Made by a program: the position numbers and the translations under genes
Notes under the pieces: model-generated
What the model was told of the DNA's origin: nothing
The model's input: only the letters and a program-made list of their open reading frames with translations
Databases searched by the model: none
Part shown: one piece after another, positions 24,574 through 36,065 of the stretch
How positions within the stretch are numbered: the first letter of the stretch is position 1
Layout of the letters: every line of letters starts with the position of its first letter
DNA from: Volutella citrinella
Taxonomy: Eukaryota; Ascomycota; Sordariomycetes; Hypocreales; Nectriaceae
DNA length: 64,000 nt
Direction: 5' to 3'
NCBI GenBank assembly: GCA_034401135.1
Contig: JAWZSP010000001.1
Span: 1,984,001-2,048,000 of the forward strand

Positions 24574-25356
24574 ATGGCTGAGATCTCTGAGTTGTCCCCC
24601 AAGTTTGCTCCCTTTATTGGGATGGTAAGTGTCCCCCGAATGGCTCGCGCAGCAGGGAGAAGACGCGATGCTAATGCGATGGATAACAGGCCGGCATTGC
24701 TGCCGCGATGACGTTCGGCTGTACGATCCATCCCCATATCGAATCTTCCCCATACCAACAAATGTACTAAACAACTGTTAGGCATTGGCGCTGCCTACGG
24801 AACGGCCAAGTCTGGCATTGGTATTGCCGGTGTCGGAACCTTCCGCCCTGACCTCATCATGAAGGTACAGACATCTCGAACAATAACGACATGAACCTTC
24901 TACTGACGCCAGGTCCAGTGCCTGATCCCCGTTGTTATGTCTGGTATCATTGCAGTGTACTCTTTGGTTATCTCTGTCCTCATTGCCGAAGACTTGAAGC
25001 CACCCTCGGAGCAAAGTTACAGTCTTTTCGCGTACGTTCTCCCCACGCGAGCTAGACTTCGTCAAGCGCTTACTGATGCCAAATAGGGCGTTTAACCACC
25101 TGGCGTGTGGTATCGCTGTCGGACTGACGGGCCTGGCCGCCGGCTACTGCATCGGCATCGTCGGGGACGCCGGTGTTCGCGCATACATGGAGCAGTCAAG
25201 GATCTTCGTTGGCATGGTCCTGATTCTTATTTTTGGCGAGGTTCTCGGTCTGTACGGGTATGTTGAGCATTCTGTTTTGGTCCTACGGCGTGATTGCTAA
25301 CATGTCTCCAAAGACTCATCGTCGCCCTCATCCTCAACACCAAGACCAAGGGTTAA
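24574..25356 (+). CDS. VMA11: V-type ATPase proteolipid subunit c'
   Basis: Six exons (24574-24624, 24690-24720, 24782-24864, 24919-25031, 25087-25257, 25314-25356) give 163 residues, the usual length. Four transmembrane helices are visible, with the family strings [32 protein letters not shown] and [19 protein letters not shown]; Glu144 is the proton-carrying residue of helix 4. [12 protein letters not shown] and VVMSGI match the c' (Vma11) type rather than c (Vma3), which normally has VLRPDL and VIMAGI. The subunit sits in the rotating membrane ring of the vacuolar proton pump, and c' is specific to fungi. Five introns in under 800 bp is dense for this window; all junctions keep frame and restore conserved residues. 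Confidence 0.95.
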
Positions 25357-25960
25357 ATACAGACCTCACCGAAATCTTCACTACATTATCTGAACGAACT
25401 CCCCATCAAGGGGACACAGGTTTAACAGAGGTGCCGTCGGGCTGCAGGACATGTTTCAAGAGCTGCATCAGGCATGGCGTTATTGGAACGTGTAATTTTA
25501 ACGTGACAGGTAGAGGAAGAGGCGGCGAATATGACAATATTGAACGGCTACTTTTCGTGCTACTTGCGTTTAGTCACACGCACGGGTTCTGTTCTTGGAT
25601 TCAAGGAAATCATGATAAGCCTTTCATTGAGGAGCGGGCCAGCCATGTTCCGGCTGCCAGCAGAGTGAAGCCCTACGTATGTAAGTGAGTGACGAGAAAG
25701 CTAAGGAACCGCGATGACTGGATCATCGCTGCCATGAAGCCGATCGATCAAGGCGATCGTAGCCGACCATGAGATGAGATGGTAAGAAAATATGCAGAAT
25801 GCGCAATAACCAAACAGAAGCCCCAGCTGGCCAGGATGATGCCGAATCCAATACTCTAGATCATCAACGCCGAGGAAATGCGGCAATGTCGACCAGATGC
25901 AATCGACGACCCAAGAAACGTCAAACCGACGGAGCAACGGCGTACCAGCGCTCAAACTCG
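25357..25960. other. Convergent intergenic region
   Basis: 3' flanks of VMA11 (plus) and the unknown gene at 25961 (minus). Open frames here lack any recognisable domain. Confidence 0.45.
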
Positions 25961-26882
25961 TCAACTCATCATCAGGCGCCGGCCTCCAATGCGGCGCAAG
26001 AGCTTCTTGCGCGATCCAGCCTCTACGTCGCGGCGGAACCTGGTCCAGCTGCGGTCACGCTCATCCCAGTCTTTCATCTGCGCTACAAAGACAGTTAGCT
26101 TTTTGTCCCGACCTCGTATAATAAGTAAGTCACTTGGCGGGGACTGACCAAGAAACCAGTCCCACTGGCGGTCCTCACGCAATAGAATATCGTCGCCCGA
26201 CTCACGGGCAAGCCTCTCACGGCGGGCACTCGCCGCCGCGGTTTCACCAACCAAGTATGGATCCTCCAGAGGTCTAGAAACGGGAGGGGTTCGCTTTGGG
26301 GCCTCTTCAGGGCGCTCGTTGACGGCCCGGCGGATGACATCTGCCGTCTCCCTCTGCGCGCTTACACGACGCTGGGCCACATTCTGGTAGTGGCGTGCCG
26401 TTGGGTTGCTGGAAACCGAAGACCAGGTGGCAATGCGGAAGTTATCCAGGTTCGGGACGCTCCGCAGCGGTGCGCTTGGGACGGGGGGTAGACCGATGGT
26501 CTGTTGACGCGGCGTCGAGGTGCCGCTGCTGTTGGGCAGCATAGAACTGCCAGAGACGGGGGCCCGGGAAGCGGGCGGCGAGTACGCAGGGACGGCTTCG
26601 GGAAACGGAGCCGCCGAGTGGTAGGAGGGCACGTCCGAGACTGAGGTCGCAGAGCAAACTGGTCAGCGGCTTTGGTCTCGTGCTGAAGACGATGGGTCTC
26701 CAAATGCATATATCACAGCTCTGCGGGGGGGCGAATCCAGCGATGGGATATCCGCAGAGCAGGGCGAGGCTAGGGACACCGACACAAAGGAACAACTTAC
26801 CATACGAAGGAGCAGCAGAACGAATGGAGGCTGTCTCAAAGTCCTCAGCGCTGTAGCGCGGCGTGGCAATGGCTCCGGTCAT
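25961..26882 (-). CDS. Unknown Ser/Pro-rich protein with charged C-terminus
   Basis: Three exons, 26882-26801, 26640-26149 and 26082-25961, give 231 residues. The N-terminus is MTGAIATPRYSAEDFETAS, followed by a Ser/Pro-rich stretch, then an Arg/Glu-rich half (REDRQWDWFLG, MKDWDERDRSWTRFRRDVE) that ends in a basic KKLLRRIGGRR motif. No transmembrane segment or known domain. The last intron (26148-26083) is 66 nt, a multiple of three, and has no stop in frame, so unspliced mRNA would encode 22 extra residues; whether it is spliced is not decided by the sequence, though GTCAGT..TTTGTAG is plausible. I do not recognise the family. Confidence 0.65.
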
Positions 26883-29847
26883 CGTGGGAAAGGCCGTGGG
26901 AGGGAACAGTGATAGAGAGGGCGAAGAAGAGGGGCAGTGCAAGCCAGCTCGAGCATCTGTCCAAACCAGTCGATGTCAAGGGGAGGGAGGTTTCAAGTAC
27001 ACGACGAGGGGGGATGGAGAATACGCAGGGAGAGGTTGAGAGCAGCTGGGGAGCGGCGCACGATGGTTACCAGACAGATCGGCCGAAGGGTGAGTAAGAC
27101 GTCCAGTGGTGTGGAAGCCAGCAGCGGCGCTTTCACTTGTTCATGCGGGCGAGCGAGTGAGACAGGAGGGTCAGGTTGCCCAGCCCGTCAACGGACAGCC
27201 GCGGATAACACGCACGCATGCAAGCAAGGAGGCAGCGCTGTCTCTGGGGCAGCTTGCGTCGAACTACTGTACAAGACGGCGTACTTCGGGACCAGTCCAA
27301 GAGGAGCCAAGGCCTGGTCGGCCTGGGCTTCCGTATCTCAAGCGTGGCGTGGAGGTTGGGGAGGGGGGGACGGGGAGGGAGGGCTGCGGGGACACGTGAG
27401 GCACGTAGCCAAGGCGGGCGACTAGATGAATGATGCTGTGGATGGGCAAACGACAACACCATGACGCGCACTGGCAGGCCTTTGCGAGAAACTTTGGGCC
27501 TTGTCTCGTGGCACATCGCTACCTTGGTCTGATTCACCCAGCACGGGCAGTAGTACCAGCCGCGCATGAAAGTAAGTGTTGCACAACCACAGAGGCGTTG
27601 CCGCTTGTTTGGCCGTGGTTGCCCGAGCATGTTGCGCCAGCAGGAGCTCGATAAACCGGTGCAAACAGCTAGCTAGTACGTGGTAGTAGCCTCCATTGCT
27701 GCTCATGCGCTGGTGAATCACCGCTAATGTACCACTCCGTTCCAGCGGAGCTACCCGGTTCCCCTTGCCCTGCCCCCTCCTTGGGCCGATACGTCCGGCT
27801 TCCTGCCAGAACGGGCTATCACAGGCTTCCACGACAGCTTCGATGCGGTGATAGCGGGGTATTGCGGCCTCATCCCATCGCCCAAGAGCAGCACCTCCCA
27901 GCGCTGTTAGCGGGGGGTCTCGGCGCCCCGGACCACTGGCCGACCAGTGCGCGCAGCTTATGTGGTCATACAGGGGTTGGGAGGCCCTGAGGGGCCCGGG
28001 CTAGTTGTAGAGGGGTTGATGGGCCGGCCCATCAGGCCCACCCGGTTGTAAGCCAATCGATAAGGCCTTGGAAGCTCCTCTGGTGCCCCGAAACGGACAC
28101 TATCCGGTTTGTTTCTTGCTGGCGTGGCGGACCAGTGGCATAGTGGGCCTCGATGATGTCTTGCAGTCCAGCCCAAGCGTGGAGTCAAGCATAAGGCATT
28201 GCGTATTCATGGCATAGCCACAATACAAAGCTTAGCGTTCCTGGCTTGCCTGGATGATTGGGGAGGGCGCATTGTCTGGTGGCACCTAGAAAGAGTGCGT
28301 GTGCGCGTGCGCGTGGCGTATGATGCACTGTCGCAGACGGGGACCTGTTGCTGTACACCACCACTGTGTCCAGCTGAGGAGAGCCAAAACCCTCCCGTCG
28401 AGTCTGGCTGCCGCCACACACACCTCATCCCGTGCCAAGGCGATCTCTGGGTAGTTCTGGCCGAAGCAGCAAGGTTCGACACTAGCCCGAGGTACGCTGT
28501 CTGGCGCTGTCAAACTGTCGGGTGAGCGCACAAGCGTTGAGTGCGCCAGTCTCCCGGGACGTGATTCGCCACGGGACGTAATAATGCAGGAACCATATCC
28601 TCGCTGTTGCACAGGGCGCGCGTTCATTATGTGAGAGGGGCACGCTTCCAGGTCCCAGACGGTCATGAGAGTCTCGGTTTCGAAATCCCGCTCGCTCTCA
28701 CCATGTCATGGCCGGAAAGGTGACGGAACCTGTCCCCTGGTTGAGCCGGACGGAGACTGAAGCTACCACGCCGTAGGACTAGTGATGCCGGGGGGGAAAG
28801 TGCCCGCCCCCAAACCGACGCCCTCCCCATATCTCCGGACGAACTGCCTGCTAACAAGAGTTCCCGGACCTGCCCATCTGGGTTGAAGTCAGCACAACCG
28901 TGGTGGCATGTCTAACCAACAGCACGGCGTAGGAGATGCAACAAAGTCCTAATAAAGCCGCCTTGCGGCTGCTTTGGACAAGGGACCATGCCGGGATCCA
29001 TTGGTGATGGACCCTCAGTCTCGCGGTTCGCGCGTATCGAGGACAAAGATGACGGTAGAGCGGGGGTCGCGAGTGATCACACTCGTAGCCTTATCAAACC
29101 AGACAAAAGTCATTATGGTCGTCTATGAGTAGACAGCTGTCGCCAGATCCGGCTGCTGTATTACTTGATGAGCTCCCAAACCTCTTGCTGAACTCTAGTC
29201 TGGGTTTTTGTGGCTGATCGTAATGGTGAGCACCGCATGCATGGAAGACATCCGAAGTTACCCGATGCCTCAAAGCAATAGCTTCTTCAACGGCTTGGCA
29301 TGCCGCTTCTGCCATCCCCGATGCCATGGAACCATTTGCAAAGTCTCTTGGATGGGTCAATTTGGGATCGCTGCATTGCCCTCCTCCCATGCACACCCGG
29401 CTCCCATCTTCAAGGAGTCTTCTTGGTACTGGCTGCTATCTGGAAATTAGTGCTAATACTTATCTATTACTACGTGAAGTAGTCTTTCTACTCCTCATTG
29501 CTTAGGTTGTGCGTCGCAGTCGTAATGGTTCGCCCGTAGTTGTACGAAGTGGGATGGACTGGAGTGGGTTAAAGTGCTGAAGGAGTGCCCCGCACTCCGG
29601 TGCGCATCCCCTTTCCTTTAATGGAGGTACGTACCTTATCACGCGTTTGGACGCGCCTGGACGTGACCCTCTCCCGATGACAAGGAATCAAACGCTAAGG
29701 GTACCAACCTTGAGTACGGATCAATGATACAGTCGTAACGTGATGCCAATTCCTTCTACAACGGTATCCGGGCAGCCAAATAACTTGACGACGTCAACGG
29801 CAATACCTCCTTGATTGAGCCTCTGTGGCAACCCATCCTTAATTGCC
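26883..29847. other. 3-kb gene-free stretch
   Basis: GC-rich DNA with many short overlapping frames on both strands, typical of non-coding GC-rich sequence. A short GTGCGC-type simple repeat lies near 28300. No gene, tRNA or transposon remnant was recognised. Confidence 0.5.
29625..29636. promoter_or_regulatory. 12-bp palindrome AGGTACGTACCT
   Basis: A perfect palindrome 212 bp upstream of the NSE4 start codon. The identical 12-mer recurs at 59684-59695, upstream of another gene. It could be a binding site for a dimeric factor; no factor is known to me. Confidence 0.3.
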
Positions 29848-31240
29848 ATGCCCACCCGCGTCGCAGACTCCTCTGGCGATGAATCGCAGCCGGATCAAGC
29901 TCCGCCATCGCGAGCTACACCTTCCCAGCGCAACCTAGCAGTGAGGGAGAGGGATGGAACCCGCAGTGTATCTGGATCTAAACGAAAGCGCGCCGACACT
30001 CGACCGACAGATTCCTCGGGCCAGCGCCGGCGAACAACAGAACCTGCAGAAGACAGTGACGACAACGGCGACGATGTCTACGACCCGGATCAGCCTCTGA
30101 ACGAACGTCGGAAGGTCCAACAGGGCTTCCGAGACCTGCTTCGCGATGTCACAGAAAACACAGAAGAATATCTGCAGGCCGATTCTCGAGGACTGCACGA
30201 TGCCATCTTGAAGGCGGACGCGTTGACCAAAAAGGTACGACAGACGACAGAGGCTACGATCGATTCGCGACTCCTCGTCAGCACCACCGATTTGTCATAT
30301 AGAAAAACGTTGCGCTTGACTCAAGGAAGCTTATCACAAGGCATTGATGTTGACGAATTCGTGTCAAAATGTATTACATACATGCGCCAAGGTCGAGGCA
30401 TCATGGACGATGAAGCACCCGAGCTCTCCAGCACCCAGCGACACAGGCGGAGGACGACGGGCGCAGGCGACGACGAGGACGATGATGACGTCGGGGACGA
30501 GGGTGATATGATGAACTGGCCTCACCTAGGACGCTTTGCCTGTCTACCGCATATTCGGCGGCCTGCCCTCCCCGGATTCCTCCTGGGCCCGTTATCAGTG
30601 GAGAAGAAGGCCCGCAAGATCACAAAACGAAGCGCACCATTTAGACCTAATACCCTGACGGAAACAAGGCCAGAGGTGCTCAATGTGGAAGACCTTGCCA
30701 AGAAGGAAAACGACCTGACTGCGATTTGCGGGAAAATTCTGCTGCAACTGCAGACACTTCAAGAAGATATCCAACGCAGGGTCGAAAATCTGCTTGACGA
30801 CGACATGGATGATGACGAGAGTACAAGAATAATGCACGAGCACGGGCTCAGGAGCACCGGGGGCATCGATCTCATGCGCTTCGTGGTCAACCCCAAGTCT
30901 TTTGGCCAGACTGTTGAAAACATGTTCTACGTCAGTTTCCTGATCCGAGATGGCCGGGTGGAGATTGCATTCGACGAATCTGGCATCCCTGCACTTGGTA
31001 AGAGCTGATCTTCCTGTTCCTTGACTCCAAATGCTGATTCATGATGTAGCGCCTGTGGATAGGGAAACCGAGGACGACGGTAAAGTCCGTCACGGCGCTG
31101 CGAAACACCAAGCAATTCTTTCCATGGATATGGAAACATGGCAGGACATTATCGACACTTTCAATCTCAAGGAGCCCATGATCCAACATCGACATGAGGC
31201 AACAATGTCAGGACCCGGAGCACGAGGGTGGTACAGCTAA
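29848..31240 (+). CDS. NSE4: Nse4, kleisin subunit of the Smc5/6 complex
   Basis: Exons 29848-30997 and 31050-31240 give 446 residues. Nse4 bridges the Smc5 and Smc6 heads and with Nse1/Nse3 supports DNA repair and replication-fork stability in the nucleus. The family signature is clear: RRKVQQGFRDLLRDVTENT, then the helical kleisin N-terminal part with ATIDSRLLVSTTDLSYRKT, and a C-terminal winged-helix region with GGIDLMRFVVNPKSFGQTVEN followed by MFYVSFLIRDGRVEI. The N-terminal 90 residues are acidic and disordered, and an Asp/Glu-rich loop (DDEDDDDVGDEGD) interrupts the middle. The 52-nt intron falls within the C-terminal domain. Start at MPTRVADSSGDES. Identification is confident. Confidence 0.95.
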
Positions 31241-31651
31241 AGTCACCTCCACGTTGTGCCTTTAGCCATTCGTCCTGCATGGGGAGAAAGGGTGTGCAGG
31301 CGCATAGATGACGGGTTCATTGTTTGGACACCGTGACTGTCAGAGCCGGCTAAGCAATAGCATAAGACTACCACCGGGGGCTATCAGGACGCTTTGCCTA
31401 TTCTTGATTGTCGCATTTGCTGTAGTATTATTGACTGAAGAACAAAGGAAATGCATTGATGTGCTGGGGCTGTGAATAGCGGCGCTATTTTGGAACGATG
31501 CACGGCTCTAGGCTGGTGAATGGCAAATGTGGATCATTTAATGAACAAAGAATTTGTTGAAAGGACGGTGCAGAGCACGTGCACAATATCATGATACTCT
31601 GGGATATACATACGGAGCTTGAGGGGTGGATGAGAGATCATTCAAAGGCTG
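31241..31651. other. Short intergenic region
   Basis: NSE4 3' flank and promoter of the next gene. No gene or RNA seen. Confidence 0.4.
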
Positions 31652-31684
31652 ATGACCCCCACCCCGAAGGGACTGCGTTGCAGA

Positions 31685-31816
31685 CGAGAATTCCTCCGTA
31701 CTTTGAAACCAACCCGCGAATATCACAGAAACCGTTGGCAATCTCATTTACGAGAATTCTTCCGTACTTTGAAACCGACCCACGAACATCACAGAAACCG
31801 TTGTCAATCTCATTTG
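31685..31816 (+). repeat. 66-bp tandem duplication at the start of a gene
   Basis: Two adjacent 66-nt units (31685-31750 and 31751-31816) differ at six positions, five of them transitions. They lie just before the preferred start codon at 31832, but the frame of that gene is open through them. In that frame each unit encodes 22 residues beginning REF[LF]RTLKPT and ending QSHL, with four amino-acid differences. The repeat is either a 5' leader duplication or an N-terminal protein repeat. Confidence 0.9.
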
Positions 31817-31831
31817 TCCCATCTTTATGCC

Positions 31832-33766
31832 ATGGCAGAACTTGGTGGCTCGGACCCAACAGGTGCTACGGCCCAATATCCGGGTAGCCAGAGCGCATCG
31901 CATCCAGCAAGCGAACATACCCGATCTTCAATCTACAGTCATGGCGCGAGTCAATTCAACACATTGGCTGACGAAGCTGTGCAAGGGGTGATGACCTGGA
32001 TAGCTGGAGAAGCGACAAGGCGTCTCAGGCTGCAGGATCAGGTTGTCGGACCTTTGCAGACATTTTCTTCCTCGCATAAGCAGGAGCTGCCAGAGAATAC
32101 CAGGGTTGATCTTGAGAATATGGAGAAAGCCATCGAAGCGACTGTACTAGATTTCGCCAAACAATTCCATGCAGCGCAAGATTCTCAAGTCCGCCTTCTA
32201 GAAAGCAACCAACAGCGCATGAAAGAATGCTTTCATTCAGTCATCAAAGACATGGAAGAAAACTGCGAACAGGAAATACTGAAATTGAAGGAAACTACCG
32301 TCGCACCTTCGAGGGATTATGGCTCCGACAGAGGCACATGTCCTGTGAGCCCCAGCCGAGATGGAGTCGAGGCTGAAGCCCAAAACGGACTGGAGTACCA
32401 CAAGGCTCTCAATAACGAAAAACCGGACACGACTCGGGGTCGTAAAAAGCCACAATCTATTCGTCGGAGACCGGCTTTGACTGCGGAATCCCCAGCCTTC
32501 GTCATGAGAGGCCGTCCCCCACCACTGGCCACACCGAAGGCAGGACGCGCGTTTGTCCGGAACGACGATCCAACGAACGATGACGATAATTCCGCACTGA
32601 ACTTTCACAAAATGCTTCCCCGTGCTGGTACAAGCATTCTCGACGACGAGGAAGGGATTCTGAAAATGCCTTTTCGGGGCATTCAGAAGGACGCGCGAGA
32701 AGAAGAGAGGACAGAACTGATCAAGGAAATGGATGAAATTCTAGCCGAGAAGGATGAGGAAATAACCAAGCTTCGGTTTGAGTGTGATCTTCTCAGGCGA
32801 CAGAACGATGGGCCAAGGGATCTCGGCAACGGGACGCCAGGTCTGCCACCCACTCGGATATCGACTGCAGGCCCTTTGCCGACTGGGATGTCGATTGGAA
32901 TGGCCCCCCCAAGCACAGCACCCAGCCTTCGTGATCTTTTTGGGCTGATGGGTGACGGGTTCCGTGATCTTACCTATGCGGTTGCTTCATCAATTAATAC
33001 GCCAACCACTTACAATCCTCTGGCAACGGATCAGGAACGACCACACACCGCTCTCGACAAGATTTGGGAGGAGACCCCCGGCGGGTCGGTTGGTGGCGCC
33101 AAGAGGGAAAGAAAGGCAGATGAGGAGCCTGTTGTCGATGATGCACCCGAAGACGGCCCCAAGACTGCCACACTCGTGTCGGAGAAGCATGACGACGATG
33201 GCTTTGCGTTCAGCTTCGGTTTCTTCAAGAGCTGCGCTCTCTGGCTGGCTTGGTCACAATTTGAACCGTGGGTGCAGGCCTGGTCCGTCCTTGTGTGGGC
33301 CATTGCTGTCATTGCAATGTACTTCAGGATCGTCGGAGCCAGGATCAAGCAAGACGGTTTCCAGGCCTTGTCTCGAGGCTTCGCGATACCTCCCGAAGAC
33401 TACAAGGCTCTCCGATCCCCTTCACTGAGCGTGCAGTCCCTGGCTGTCATCTTCTATCAGATCCTCTTTGTGTTAACTATGCAGACCTACCAGGCTTGTC
33501 AGGAGGAGCGACAGATATGGCTCGATGCGAATGGCTTGACTAGGCAGTATATGCTCAACCTGGCTCGCGGCCGGCAGCCTTCGCTACTCCTCCCCGATTT
33601 CACCCAAATTTCGCCCACGGAGCTGATTCTCGGGGTCATCTGCTTCCCCTACAATGCGATGTGTCGTGTAGAGGCCTGGCTCTCCCAAACAGGCGAGTGG
33701 TGCGAGCAGAAGGCTATATTCTTGGGAACCGTGGTGTATAATGCATCTCAGCCTTGGAAGGACTGA
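31832..33766 (+). CDS. Coiled-coil, C-terminally membrane-anchored protein of unknown function
   Basis: A single exon of 644 residues from the preferred start MAELGGSDPTG, which has a good context (GCCATGG). An in-frame ATG at 31652 would give 704 residues and include the 66-bp repeat. The N-terminal 150 residues and a segment near 300-330 (EMDEILAEKDEEITKLRFEC) look like coiled coil; the middle is basic and disordered. The C-terminal third has at least two hydrophobic helices (around WSVLVWAIAVIAMYFRIVGA and SLAVIFYQILFVLTMQTY) and a possible third (ELILGVICFPYNAM). It may tether a cytosolic coiled coil to an internal membrane (inference). I do not recognise the family. Confidence 0.8.
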   Translation: MAELGGSDPTGATAQYPGSQSASHPASEHTRSSIYSHGASQFNTLADEAVQGVMTWIAGEATRRLRLQDQVVGPLQTFSSSHKQELPENTRVDLENMEKAIEATVLDFAKQFHAAQDSQVRLLESNQQRMKECFHSVIKDMEENCEQEILKLKETTVAPSRDYGSDRGTCPVSPSRDGVEAEAQNGLEYHKALNNEKPDTTRGRKKPQSIRRRPALTAESPAFVMRGRPPPLATPKAGRAFVRNDDPTNDDDNSALNFHKMLPRAGTSILDDEEGILKMPFRGIQKDAREEERTELIKEMDEILAEKDEEITKLRFECDLLRRQNDGPRDLGNGTPGLPPTRISTAGPLPTGMSIGMAPPSTAPSLRDLFGLMGDGFRDLTYAVASSINTPTTYNPLATDQERPHTALDKIWEETPGGSVGGAKRERKADEEPVVDDAPEDGPKTATLVSEKHDDDGFAFSFGFFKSCALWLAWSQFEPWVQAWSVLVWAIAVIAMYFRIVGARIKQDGFQALSRGFAIPPEDYKALRSPSLSVQSLAVIFYQILFVLTMQTYQACQEERQIWLDANGLTRQYMLNLARGRQPSLLLPDFTQISPTELILGVICFPYNAMCRVEAWLSQTGEWCEQKAIFLGTVVYNASQPWKD

Positions 33767-35176
33767 AGTCATTGAACTGTTTTGTATTACGGTATGCATT
33801 TCTGTTAGAGGCGTAAATTAGCTTTCATTTGCACATGGTCTGGACCAATGTCTGAATTCATCATGGGGTTTTCTGAATCTGCTTATCCATGTGCCTTGTC
33901 ATATATTCCTTGTGGTGGTGGTGGTTGGCTGTGCCACGTGGTGGGTAGTATCAACTTGCGCAGCGTGTCATGGCGTTAATGCGAAAACCACTATGATTTG
34001 GAATTAGAGCATCATAAGCTCCCAGCCCCCTCGCCATATCCAGTTACGCCGTGGTTATTGTGTCATATTGGCGCTACTCGAGGTTGTGATGTATACATAG
34101 ATCGCATGTGGCGATTAATCATCGGCCCTCGCTTGGGCTGCGGGAGGGTTACAGTGTGGGCCCCTACTGCATGCCTCGGTTACCGATGCAACAAGACGAT
34201 TTGGCCAAGAGCCAGTGAATCGAGTCCATGGCTGCCGGGGGGTAGCTAATCTTGGTCACGTCGGCGAGGAGCATTTTCAGCTCTTATCAGAGACTAATCA
34301 ATTCCGCGGGGAGCGTCTCTATTTTGGATCCGGAATCAGCCTCAGTTGGTATTTGGAATACCACCTTGCAGACGGAGTCAGACGGAGTATTTGGAATGCT
34401 TGGCCACCAAGTACTGGTCTGGATGCTGGAGTTACCAGGCAATTACCTACACTCTACCTATACGGAACAATGCGCTACCTACCACCGGGGCTGTTGTGTA
34501 ATTGCCCGGATTAAGGATTTGTGTCGAGAAGGTTCAAATTGTCACAAGGCCTGCGCAGGACGGATTGATGCATCGGCCGACCCCGATTAAGGCGGTCGTC
34601 GGGGCCGTGGGTCGGATTTGAGAATTGACCCGGGTGCATTAGCGGGCAGGTACGGACGTACCGAGCTGGCACCCTGAGTGGCCTGAACTCTGGCGGGCGC
34701 GTTGATGTCATCACTACTAATCCAAACTAACCAGGCCCGGGAGTGGCCTCATCCTGCTGAGATTACCAACCACGCAGTGTCCACTGCCAACGGGGAAGGT
34801 TTGTGCCCTCGCATTGACCGGACCAGGGATGATGTCGATGGTCTGGATTGCTCGCCGAGGTACCGGTATGGCGGGCTTCCCTCTGTCGGAATTGATAAAT
34901 ACCATGAGTCGCCCCAGATTGACAGACTTTGTTCCCAAAAAAGTCGCCATCATCATTGCATCCTCACCCAACAACACCTTTCAGCGATTCCACACACGAT
35001 ACTGCACTCGATTAGCGTCATCGCGCAAGCTTGAAACTCTTCGCCAAATCGAACATCCTACCTCACATTTTCCTTTCGCCTCTTTGCGCTGCAATCGCCA
35101 ACGTAGACACCCCATCACGTCGCCAATCGCGCATTCGCCTCGTACTTTCAGCGTCCAGCTTCGCCGCCAAGCAGCC
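33767..35176. other. Intergenic, no gene seen
   Basis: 1.4 kb of 3' flank and promoter DNA. A GGTGGTGGTGG run lies near 33915. No RNA gene or transposon recognised. Confidence 0.45.
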
Positions 35177-36065
35177 ATGTCGTCCAAGCTCATCCCGTCC
35201 AACCCGGACGAAGTCATGGTGATCCGCAACGTCACACCCAAGATTGCCACTCTCTCGGTCCCCTTTGCTCGCTTCGGCAAGGTCAAGATTGGTGGGCGCG
35301 GCACTCTCGGTAGGCATTTCCCCCCTCGGGTCAATATTCCCAGCCGAGTTCTGCGCTAACCTCGAAACAATAGTGAAACTCAGTTCGGGTGATCTGGCAG
35401 TCTTCTCGCCTGTTGCGCTGACCGAGGGTGCCAAGGCAAAGGTTGGCGAGATGGGCGGCCAAGTCAAGTACATCGTCGCCCTTGACTACGAGCACCACAT
35501 CTTCATTAGCGAATGGGCCAAGGAGTACCCCTCGGCCATCATCATAGGCCCTGAGGGTTTGCCTGAGAAGCGAGCCACCCAGCAGTCCGACCCCAAGATT
35601 GGCGACGAGAAATTTGCCGTGGTTTTTACCAAAGAAAAGAAGCAGGATATCCACATCAGCGAGGAGTTCGACGCCGATTTCGACTACGAGTACGTTGATG
35701 GCCATGCCAACAAGGAGATTGTCTTCTTGTACAAGCCGGAGAAGGTTGTGATCCAGGCCGACCTCCTGTTCAACCTGCCTGCCACCGAGCAGTACAGCAA
35801 AGTCCCAGCCGCCGAGCAGCCCGCAGATGGCATCGTGAACAAACTGTTTTCTGGAATTCAGAGCACGGAGGGCGAGGCAACGTGGCTGAAGCGATTCAAC
35901 TGGTATGCAGCTGCGAAGGACCGCGCCAGCTTCAACGAGAGCGTCAAGCGGATCGCTGCCTGGGACTTCGTCACCATGATCCCCTGCCACGGCGACGTGA
36001 TGGAGGGCAATGCCAAGGAGAAGTTCACCAAGGTGTTTGAATGGCACATCCAGAACCACAAATAG
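35177..36065 (+). CDS. DUF4336 (metallo-beta-lactamase-like fold) protein
   Basis: Exons 35177-35309 and 35374-36065 give 274 residues. The protein shows the DUF4336 pattern: an N-terminal strand ARFGKVKIGGRGTLVKLSSG that spans the intron, VKYIVALDYEHHIFISEWAK in the position of the metal-binding loop, IIIGPEGLPEKR, and a late IPCHGDVMEGN containing the final histidine. These are relatives of metallo-beta-lactamase-fold hydrolases that keep part of the histidine set; the reaction is not known. The 64-nt intron is clean and restores the frame. No targeting signal or membrane segment is evident, so it is probably cytosolic. It converges with the NADAR gene. Confidence 0.85.

Noticed and set aside
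27133..27630. 165-codon minus frame in the 27-kb gap
   Set aside because: GC-rich chance frame with no motif; several overlapping frames of similar quality exist.
28465..28490. GGTTCGA string as a possible tRNA T arm
   Set aside because: No matching acceptor, D or anticodon arms nearby.
34575..34620. CCGACCC/GGGTCGG inverted repeat
   Set aside because: Only seven paired bases in GC-rich DNA; expected by chance.
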